Source: Lotus japonicus (lineage: Eukaryota > Streptophyta > Magnoliopsida > Fabales > Fabaceae). From it: 64,000 nucleotides of DNA. How positions within the stretch are numbered: position 1 is the first letter of the stretch; each line of letters begins with the position of its first letter. The stretch is taken from contig NC_080042.1 in assembly GCF_012489685.1 (NCBI RefSeq), positions 33,237,158-33,301,157 of the forward strand, written 5' to 3'. The position numbers and the translations under genes are program-made. Of this stretch, positions 55,417 through 64,000 are shown piece by piece. A model generated the notes under the pieces. It ran no database searches and was not told the DNA's origin. It was given only the letters and a program-made list of their open reading frames with translations.

Positions 55417-56019
55417 CATGGTAGTTGAATCGCGTATCGTATCGTGTATCGCAAGACCTATTTTTTGTCTCGTGTATCGTATCGTATTATGTATCGTACG
55501 ATACAAACACACACAAAAATTAGTTATAAATGAAAATATATGATATAATAGTATAATTAATCAAAGGATTACAAAATGCAACTCTTCATCTTCTTCAAAA
55601 TCATCAATAACATGACAAATGCAAAGCACTTCCATACTTGCTAAACTATGCTTTAATCATACAACTTAATAACAGAGGTGAACGGCCTTGAAGACTTGAA
55701 GTTGAACCTATTGGTTTTGATTCTGATAGAAGATGTGTTGAAATTGGGGGTTTTAGGGTGATTTCAATCCCTAAATTGATTGGGTCAGTTGGGTTGACCC
55801 ACTTGAGCCTAGATTTAAAAGAAAAAAACACAAAAAAGGCTTAAAATAACAAATATTTGAATCGGTGCGATACATCTTCGTATCGCGATACAACGATATT
55901 TGATACGATACAGCTGATACAGGTGCGATACAGGGACAATTCGATACACAGGTGCGATACGTATCATTAGGCTAAAAAAATGTATCGTATCGACGTATCG
56001 TACGATACTTACTACCATG
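55417..56019. mobile_element. hAT-type MITE rich in GTATCG/CGATAC
   Basis: The 603-bp element starts CATGGTAGT and ends ACTACCATG (inverted), flanked by the 8-bp repeat ATCCGAAA at 55409-55416 and 56020-56027. Both ends are crowded with GTATCG or CGATAC, about 18 copies in all, in both orientations. No transposase ORF. Confidence 0.85.
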
Positions 56020-56027
56020 ATCCGAAA

Positions 56028-57902
56028 TAATTCATATTTCTCATAGTTATATTTTGAGCGTCAGAGTGTCTTCTATTGATACTCCTCTCTCCGCTTAAGG
56101 CCAGCACCACCATATTCTCAGGTCAACCATGTCAGAACACTGTCACCGAGCGTCAAAAGATCTTCATTCTGGATTTCGAGAAGAACACTTCATATTGGAT
56201 ATTTGATCGCCTTTATTAAAATCGGTCTTAAAAGACACTTCCTTGCCTATTAAAAATATTATATAGAGTGTTATCCTCGTATAATGGTGCCTACTGGTCA
56301 CCAATGTTTCTCTTGTACTATGATCCTGTATGTTTTGAACACAAAGCATGTAATATAGGACCTCTAACGTGAATTGCTTTACATAATTATATTCCCCATT
56401 TCTCACCTAAAACCACAAATTGGATTTTATGTAAATTTAACAAATAAAGTAATGGGATTGATCTTCTCTTTATTGTGATTGGAAATTTGTAGTGAAAGGC
56501 AGATATAGCGATTGGCTACATATGAGTCGTCTATGGGATGCATACTCTACGATCAATTGGTATGAGAAAAGAGTGATTCTGAGGGAGGAACTTAGTTTTA
56601 GCACATAATCCATTTACTTCTGCTATGACAACCCGGTTGATTCCCAAGTAAAAGTCGAGGTTGGAGATAGATGGGCAGTGAGAGTTAGTGAGGAATAGTG
56701 GAAATGTTCCACAATAACTCTGTTAGTGCGGCCCTTAAATACTTTCACACAAAAAAATGTACCTTGAAAAGTCTTCCTTTAGCAATTACAATAAGTACAA
56801 ACATAGTCAACAAATCTGCAACATCTAAAACACACAAACTTTCTATCATGTGCTAAATTCTTTTAACCTAAAGTATATAAACTTCATTGTTTCAGGTAAG
56901 ACAATGCTTTAGATGGCTTTGAATCCATTGATTGATGATGTTTCATTCCTTCATACATTTTCATGGACAACTCAGTTAGTAGCTACTGACCCAACATTCC
57001 TTAAGTGTTCATTGAATTTAAGGATCCTCCAAGCAGGGGATTAGTAGCATCGCTGGGATGTAATTTACATTTAAGGATCTATCAATATGAAAATCTATAT
57101 AAGATTCAGTTTGCTGCCAATATTTAAAAGAAAAATGAAGAAAGAAAGGCACGTGTGTTTTTCAATGAGGTCACCTCAATGTAAGCTGTGGCAGCCTCTA
57201 AATGTCTTTCATCGGTTCTCAAGATGAGCTCATAAGCATAAGATGGTGCTGGTGGTAGGCTTCAGCGACTGCATACCAAGTAACCTGTCATCATTATTGT
57301 TCCTTCTAGTCTTGCCCCCCTTCAGCTGCATTCCAGAGGACTTGTATAAATATAGAACTTAAGATATCAAAGAAGAGAACATGAAATTATGACAAAGGGG
57401 TCTCTAATTTAAAGATGATCAAAAAATAGGTTTATCTCCAATTAACGAATATATGACTGGCTGATAATTGACAATTTGTCAAAAGCAGTAGCCACGACAA
57501 TGGTAGAAACCAATGTTTGTCCTAGTTCAAATTATGGACTATACAGAAACCACTTTATCACTGGCTGCATCTACTACCCTTCTCAAAGTGTCTATCTCTT
57601 ACTCTCTCTTATGCAGCTCTTACTGAAATTTACCTGCACAATTAGAAGTGTGAAAAGTGCTTTGTATCTGAGCTAACCTTAATGTATGAGATGAGAGTTG
57701 TTTCACCATGGTAACGCAAGCCAGTTTAAATTCAAATAACCTGTCAATGTTTTGAAAATTAATCAAACAAAAACTAATTTTTATTACTTTAAATTTTAGT
57801 TTATTTGACTTTTAAACTCTATTCAAAAGTGAAGTACTGGTAAAACCCTCTTTTCAAAATTGTATCATTTCAATCCCTTGTACCCAAGATAAGTAAAAAA
57901 AC
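56028..57902. other. Intergenic, nothing firmly recognised
   Basis: AT-rich sequence with several short frames but no domain I recognise. A minus-strand stretch at 57180-57300 reads SYAYELILRTDERHLEAATA without a stop and could be a coding remnant; I cannot assign it. Confidence 0.55.
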
Positions 57903-58121
57903 TCACATACAAACTAAAGCCCCAAAACGGAAAACTTTATAACCAATTCCTTCAAGCCACCCTATATATTCTGCTGCCCAATCTGCAAGAAAGGCCTTTT
58001 CCACTGCATAAGGAACTCTCCTTATTACCAATTCAAACAAAATTATACCAAGGCTATAAATATTGCACTTTATATGTGCTGAACTCTCCCAGCTATTTTC
58101 TGGTTGCAACCTCAATTTCAT
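57903..58121 (-). pseudogene. Receptor-like kinase C-lobe fragment (MDIS/MRH1-like)
   Basis: The minus strand encodes 72 residues: QPENSWESSAHIKCNIYSLG, then IILFELVIRRVPYAVEKAF and LADWAAEYIG. This matches kinase subdomains VIII-IX of leucine-rich-repeat receptor-like kinases. The DVYSFG motif reads NIYSLG here, so the usual Asp is Asn. The pattern PY..E...L.DWA.EY is like the MALE DISCOVERER/MRH1 group, from memory. Glycine-loop, catalytic-loop and ectodomain sequences are not found nearby, so it is a relic or an isolated exon. Confidence 0.6.
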
Positions 58122-60594
58122 TTAGTGGTTTTAAGATTCTGAAACAGAAAATTTCAGTCTCTAGCAATTGGACATATGTATTAGCTTTTGTCCACTTTCA
58201 TGCAACCTTCCATGGCATTCAAGCATTTATAGAGACAAATTCCCTTTAAAGTAGCAAATATTTCAACTCCACCTAAAAACCAAATTACCAATGCATTTGT
58301 GGAGATCCACAATTTCAAAAACTAAATTGCAAAGTTCCCCAAAAGATAAATTAATAAAAAGAGTAGCTGACCTCAGTAGGAACCTTGGCGGGCAAGGATA
58401 GCATTCAAAGGATCCTCTAACTAGATTCACTACAACTCATAGGCTTTCATATAGGAAGAATACACTGCCATGTAAAAATGCAAAGCATGGAGTTTGGTTT
58501 TCCCAAATTCAATACACAAAAGCTAAAAATATGAGGCAACCAATAGTATTAGTAATTCACTAAGCTTGTACAAATGCAATTCTGTCTATAGAATCAAAGC
58601 AACAATTTACCTCTGGAGACATTGAAGGACCTCTTGCAGTGAAAAATAGTACCCTGAACCCCGTTTTGTTGCTCCAGCAATCCAACGGATTGAAGGGGAA
58701 GGAGACGGAAGATAAAAAGAGGGGTATTAAGGAAGATGGGATTTGGCGATCTCTATTCTCGTCGACTGTTGTAGAAGCAACCGTTTTGATATTTAAAAGA
58801 AGCCTTGTTACGCTTTACCTCTTCAATGGTGGTCATTCCAAATTCTTCCACTTTGGCAATGTTCATTAGGGAGAAGAAACGATAACAGAGTTATAAAAGA
58901 TGAGCCGGTGAGAAACAGAGAGGACCGAACGGTGGAACAAAGAAGGGCAGGAAACCTGAACCGTTTTCTTTTTTAATGCGTTGCATCAAGATTATGAAGG
59001 GCTAGGATCGAATTTTTGGAAAACAATGTGGTTTTTTACTAAAATATCCATGTAAAAAATTAGACTGTAGTGCAATAAATTATTAAAATACTGATTTGCC
59101 CCTAATGTTGCTAAAACTTTTCCTTTATAGATATATATAGAAGATCAGCTTTTTAATAGAAATATTATTATTATTTAAGTATTATTTATCTTAAAAGCAG
59201 AAACCGATTGAACCAAACTACTCCTGACAAAAGCAATTATTAATAGTTACAGCTTCTAACCCCCACAATCCGCCCGTTTAAATTTTCTTTACCAACATAT
59301 ACAGTGCACAAAATAACACTTGCCCAACCAAAGTATTACTCCTATATTCTTCATATAAGCACTAAGAAACTAGTTTTACCCTCTTAAAAAATTTAGTTAA
59401 TTTAATTAATTATATTTAATTGTTCTCAATTTATATCAACTTTTCAAAATTCTTAAATAATTCATTTTTGTAATTTTTATATATTATTAATACTTTGGAT
59501 AGTTGAAAGATGAAACAAAGTTCAATTAAATAAATATATTTTTATCAAAAAATAATTAATGCCTCACAAACTTGTAGTTAATTCCTGTAACAGATGTGAA
59601 CCTCCAATTTAATTATTATAATAAAGGGAGTGTATCAATTAGACTTCATTTACACCAAACTCACACTCATGGTAACCAAAATATAACTCAAGTACTGGTA
59701 AGAGCTGTGGACATATGTGTAGGGAAAGGGAGGTCTTTGGATCAATTCTTGAAGGGTATAATTTATCTTTCTAATGTACTAAAAAAAACTCACCCATGTC
59801 AAATGCGATGCGAAGATAAAAGAGAAATAAAAATATGTGATAAATGGTGAGAGTTGTCTAAATCACTAGTCAAGTTATATGTTGGTAAAGAATAAGAGTT
59901 TGTTCACATACATTTTCCACCTCCACCTCCATAAAATAGAAAGAAAAGAGAGATAAATAAATGATATGATAAAAATACATAAATAGATAGGGAAATGAAA
60001 GTGAAAATATGATAAAAGAGAAGTGAAATATGAATGAATCGTTAAAATCACTCTAATCTTTGGTTTAATAATATTTTAACTTGTGCGATCATGAGCTAGA
60101 AACATCAAAAATATGATCTGGTAGTTTAATTTAGAGTAACTTTACCTAATTAAGTAAATCTTGAGTGATTTAGATATGTTAAAACATTATTATATTACGT
60201 CATCTAAGTGAGGATAACTTTACCTAAGATTGAAAGAATTCGTGTTACATGAGGAAAAGAATTTTAATTATCTAGCTAACTGCTAAGTCGAAATTAAATC
60301 CGGTACAATTAAGCTCATTGGCCGGCCCACCCAATCTAGATGGACATTTTAAGACCCACCCTGCACACAGCACACTGCATCTAGCAAATTCTGAGATTTT
60401 GGGAGGTTCAACGTATACCGTAACAAGCATGATTATGAAACTTTAATAGACATTATAAAATCCACAACAACATTATTTAATAGGTGGGTAGATAGATATA
60501 AACACTGAGCAATTTTTTTTATCGTGATTATGAAAGTAGTTGTGTATGAATTTTGAATCTAACAAGTAACAACAGAACACTTTTATATGCTGCA
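58122..60594. other. Intergenic, upstream of the KCS gene
   Basis: AT-rich with no supported gene. A 76-codon plus frame (58639-58869) and an 84-codon frame (59596-59850) lack recognisable domains. Distal regulatory elements of KCS may lie here. Confidence 0.6.
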
Positions 60595-60604
60595 CATGCA
60601 TGCA
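60595..60604 (+). promoter_or_regulatory. RY-type motif in the KCS promoter
   Basis: CATGCATGCA, 125 bp before the start codon, contains the RY core CATGCA twice. RY elements are known targets of B3 transcription factors in seeds. One site alone is weak evidence for seed control. Confidence 0.4.
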
Positions 60605-60643
60605 CGGTCATGCTAATATAGCTATCTTTCACTCTCTTCTTTC

Positions 60644-60652
60644 CTATATAAG
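60644..60652 (+). promoter_or_regulatory. TATA box of the KCS gene
   Basis: CTATATAAG lies 77 bp upstream of the ATG, a good spacing for a plant core promoter with a short 5' UTR. Confidence 0.7.
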
Positions 60653-60728
60653 CTCAACCATATGTGTCTCAGTCCATAACATGAGACAACAGCTAGCAGT
60701 CTAGCACCATCTTCTCACTCTGGCTACA

Positions 60729-63452
60729 ATGCTAAAGCATTTCTATAACATAATGAACATTTTGTTCATGTCACTTCTAGCAGTACTAGCTGCAACTCGT
60801 GTTTATGTTACTGAGTTCAACACACGTCCTATAGTGATAATAGCTTTTTGTTCAGCTGCATCACTTGCATACTACTTCCTCATGTGCAGACCCAGCAAAG
60901 TTTACTTGGTGGACTTTGCGTGCTTCAAACCGAGCCTCAATTGTCTTTGCTCCAAAGAACTGCTTCTGGAGAGAGCCAAGGGTCTTGGCTTTCTCACAGA
61001 AGAGAATTTCAAGCTTGTGAATAAGATTTTAGATAGGTCCGGTTTGGGACCATGGACCTATGTCCCTGAAGCAATGTTGGAGATTCCACCGAAGTTAAAT
61101 TTGGAGGAGGCGAGGAAGGAAACGGATACAGTGCTTTTTGGTGCTGTTGAAGAGCTCCTGGAGAAAACAGGTGTTGAAGCTAAGGATATAGGGATTCTTG
61201 TGGTGAATTGTTGCTTGTATGCTCCCACGCCATCGCTATCAGATAGAATTGTGAATCACTACAAGCTCAGAGGGAATGTACTGGCCTATAATTTGAGTGG
61301 CATGGGATGCAGTGCTGGGGTTCTTGCTGTAGACTTTGCTAAACAGCTCCTACAGGTTCTATCTCATCTTGACTTCCTTTCCATATTTATTTCTTTGGTC
61401 ATTTCAAATTCCACATACATATACAATGCTTGAGTCATATCTCTCTTCAAAGTGTCCCCTTTCATGTCTCGACTAATGAAATAATTATGTTATATCAATT
61501 AAAAATTATATAGATAGATATGAGTATGACATTAATGATTAACCTTACATGCATGAATGACTTTTAATGTTTGACATGCACACAATATATATTTTTATTA
61601 GTGGGATAAGGAAGCAGACATCATTTAAATACAGAAACTAAATCCACCTTATATATGGATGGATGTAGGTAATTAAACAATGAAGATCTTATTCTTCCAT
61701 TTTGCTGATTCCAAAAACCAAATCCACGTGCCTTATGGATGGTAGGTAATTAAACAATGAAGATTTTATAAACCAAATTAAATCCACTATAGGTAATTAA
61801 AAATGGGTTGTCTAAATGACTAATGAAAAAGTTTGGGTTAAATAACTCATCATTCAATAACATTGAAGATAAGTGAGTTGAAATTTCTATATTTTATTTA
61901 TTAATTTATTTCCAACTCACTTATCTCCAATATGATTGGATAATGATTTATTTAACCCAAACTTTCTCATTAATCATTTAAACAACCTCAATTAAACAAT
62001 GAAGATCTTATACTCCCATTTGCTGATTCATTTCCTATTTCATCATAAAATTGTGTCAAGTTGCATGAAAATCATGAAAATAATAATTATAGTCTTACAT
62101 AGATGATATAAGGAATGAGATTCAAATGGGTACAAGGGATTTCGGTCTTCCTAAGGACTACGAGTTTATATTATGTAGAGTTAAAATACCTGTCATTTAT
62201 CTATTTATATATGTTAATTCTACCAAAAAAAATTTATATATGTTAATTAATAGCTTAGTGTGAGTACTAGCGGTGAAGGAATTAATGACAGTTGTCGATG
62301 GCGATACCGGCCAGTTCTAAAAAATTATATATATTTTTACAAATCATGATAAATAATTTACATGTCCAATAAATAATTTAATTCTTAATATCTTAATTAC
62401 ACAATAATTTTTTTCGTATTTGATATTTAATATTTCATTACTCATTGAGTGAAATTTTACACGCAAACTAAACAAATTTAAATAGTGTTTAATTTCCATC
62501 TACTATATCAACAGGCACACCCAAACTCATATGCCTTAGTGCTGAGCACGGAAAATCAAATCTCAAGTCTATACCGCGGCAACAACCCTTCAATGCTACT
62601 TGTTAACTGCCTCTTCCGCATGGGTGGATCTGCCGCACTTCTGTCAAGCCATCCTTCCGATCGTTACCGCTCGAAGTACCAGCTCATCCACACACTCCGC
62701 ACTCACGTTGGTGCCGATGAAAACAGCTACAAATGTGTCATTCAAGAAGAGGATAGTGAACAAAAAGTCGGTGTTTCACTCTCCAAAGACCTCATGAATG
62801 TTGCAAGGGACGCTCTCAAGGTGCACATTACATCGCTCGGGCCGTTAGTCCTCCCCGTGTCGGAGAAACTCAAGTTCGTGGTGAATCTCATCGAGAGAAA
62901 GCTCTTCAAGAAGAAGGTTGTGTTTGCATTATCATTAAAACATATCGATGAGTCTGCTACTAATTTTCAAATTTCACTTTACTCTTTTATTTTTATGACA
63001 TTTTCTATTATGTATTTCTTATTCATTGTACTCGAATTAAGACAAATGTATATCTTTTATCATTTATGTAGGTTGAAGCTTACATGCCCAATTTCAAGCT
63101 CGCGTTCAACCACTTCTGCATGCACACGGGAGGCAGGGCGGTTCTCGATAGGATGCAGAAGAGTCTGGAGCTTGATGATTGGTACATGGAGCCTTCGAGA
63201 ATGACGCTTTACCGGTTCGGGAACACTTCTTCTAGCTCTGTGTGGTATGAGTTGTCTTACTGTGAGGCTAAGGGGAGAATTAAGAAGGGTGATAAGATAT
63301 GGCAAATGGCGTTTGGATCTGGATTCAAGTGTAACACTGCTGTGTGGCTTGCATTGAACAATATTGAACCGGCATCGAAGAAAAATCCATGGAGGGATGA
63401 GATTGATGATTTTCCTATTAAAGCTAATCCGACCGTGGAGAGTACAAAATAA
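60729..63452 (+). CDS. KCS: 3-ketoacyl-CoA synthase (very-long-chain fatty acid elongase condensing enzyme)
   Basis: Three exons, 60729-61355, 62515-62916 and 63072-63452, give 469 residues. All junctions are phase 0 with GT-AG ends (CTACAG|GTTC, CAACAG|GCAC, AAG|GTTG, TGTAG|GTTG). The enzyme condenses malonyl-CoA with acyl-CoA at the ER for waxes, cutin, suberin, sphingolipids or seed oils. Two hydrophobic segments (about residues 8-26 and 34-52) anchor it. Active-site Cys194 lies in [10 protein letters not shown]; His357 and His361 in [13 protein letters not shown]; Asn394 in [38 protein letters not shown] and [16 protein letters not shown] are further family blocks. Length is slightly under the common 490-520. 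Two introns are more than most KCS genes carry, from memory. No defect is seen, so probably functional; the subtype cannot be fixed by eye. Confidence 0.93.
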
Positions 63453-64000
63453 TCGATCCACATTTAATTTTGGTTTGGAATAATTATATGCATGGCTGTT
63501 ATTGTTTCTTAAACTTTAGTTAGTTTTATGTTTAAGTCAGGTTTATGTGTGGTATGCTATTAATTTTAGGATATTAATTAGTTATGTCCTTCATTTCTCA
63601 GCTTTGATCACCTCACATTTTCTAGCTACTTTTTTTATTGATTTTTAAAAGTTTTAAATATATGATTAATCATTGTTTTTCTTTTTGAAAGAATCATTGT
63701 TTCTGATACTCAGATTAAATTGTGCTCTTACCAAATATTTTCTAGTGGATGCAAACTGCTCACATTAAAAATTAAAAGAACCTCATGCTCAAGTTAATTT
63801 TTATTTTTATTTTTAAGAGTAGCAAGGAAGTTTGCATTTATATAATCCTTCAAATTATTCAAACCCAATGGAGTGTTGACATTGCTTTCAAAAATTGAAG
63901 ACAGCAGTTGCATTCCTAATGCAGTGAATCGTCTATATGGTCTATGAAACTGTAGGGGTCGGGCTCTTTGGTCTCTGAACTCCAGAAATTGTTCCAAAAT
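63453..64000 (+). other. 3' flank of the KCS gene
   Basis: AT-rich 3' UTR and downstream DNA. No clear AATAAA lies within the first 100 bp. A 67-codon minus frame (63794-63997) has no recognised domain. Nothing else supported. Confidence 0.6.

Noticed and set aside
58639..58869. 76-codon frame upstream of KCS
   Set aside because: No domain, no splice or promoter context.
63794..63997. 67-codon minus-strand frame at the right edge
   Set aside because: No recognised domain; cut by the window edge, so it cannot be judged.
1..64000. tRNA, rRNA or other structured RNA genes
   Set aside because: None recognised by eye; tRNA-like strings found are primer-binding sites of retrotransposons.

Overview
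This is a plant nuclear window, most likely from a dicot and probably a papilionoid legume; the legume placement is an inference from the repeat mix (SIRE-like copia and Tat/Ogre-like gypsy elements), not proven. It is dominated by nested transposable elements. Three host-gene loci are visible: a complete 3-ketoacyl-CoA synthase gene at the right end (60729-63452), the broken 5' end of a FUSED/TIO-type protein kinase gene (22608-22814), and a receptor-like kinase remnant (57903-58121). A run of exactly 100 N (11652-11751) marks a scaffold gap; the sequences on its two sides belong to different elements.

Region by region. 1-2260: decayed chromovirus (Tekay-like) pol on the minus strand, interrupted at 2261 by a copia LTR, itself interrupted at 2638 by a SIRE/Maximus-like copia element. 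That element has a 5' LTR, gag, pol and a third ORF, and runs into the gap. 11752-22607: Tat-lineage gypsy element on the minus strand (pol, gag-protease, PBS, LTR). Its LTR is split by a very young non-autonomous LTR element (18793-22182) with two 756-bp LTRs and a 5-bp target duplication. The Tat element sits inside exon 2 of the TIO-like gene. 22815-25104: TIO upstream region, a MULE-type MITE and a hAT element nested in another MITE. 25105-26999: short tandem repeats and the 3' end of a minus-strand copia element. 27259-36996: a polyadenylated retroposed sequence split by a complete 9.2-kb copia element (27348-36539).

36997-39097: CACTA remnant, Stowaway MITE and Helitron 3' end. 39098-52957: a 13.9-kb Tat/Retand-like element with 320-bp LTRs, lacking most of pol, carrying an antisense ORF and a sense-oriented copy of that ORF (a large inverted repeat), and itself hit by several Athila insertions. 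52958-56027: a duplicated AT-rich unit, a second Helitron end in the opposite orientation and a hAT-type MITE rich in GTATCG. 56028-60640: AT-rich intergenic DNA with the kinase remnant. 60641-64000: the KCS gene with its promoter and 3' flank.

The insertion order can be read from target duplications: TIO gene, then Tat element, then the young non-autonomous element; and retroposed sequence, then copia element. The elements act through standard retrotransposon or transposon functions. The KCS enzyme would catalyse the condensing step of very-long-chain fatty acid elongation at the endoplasmic reticulum.
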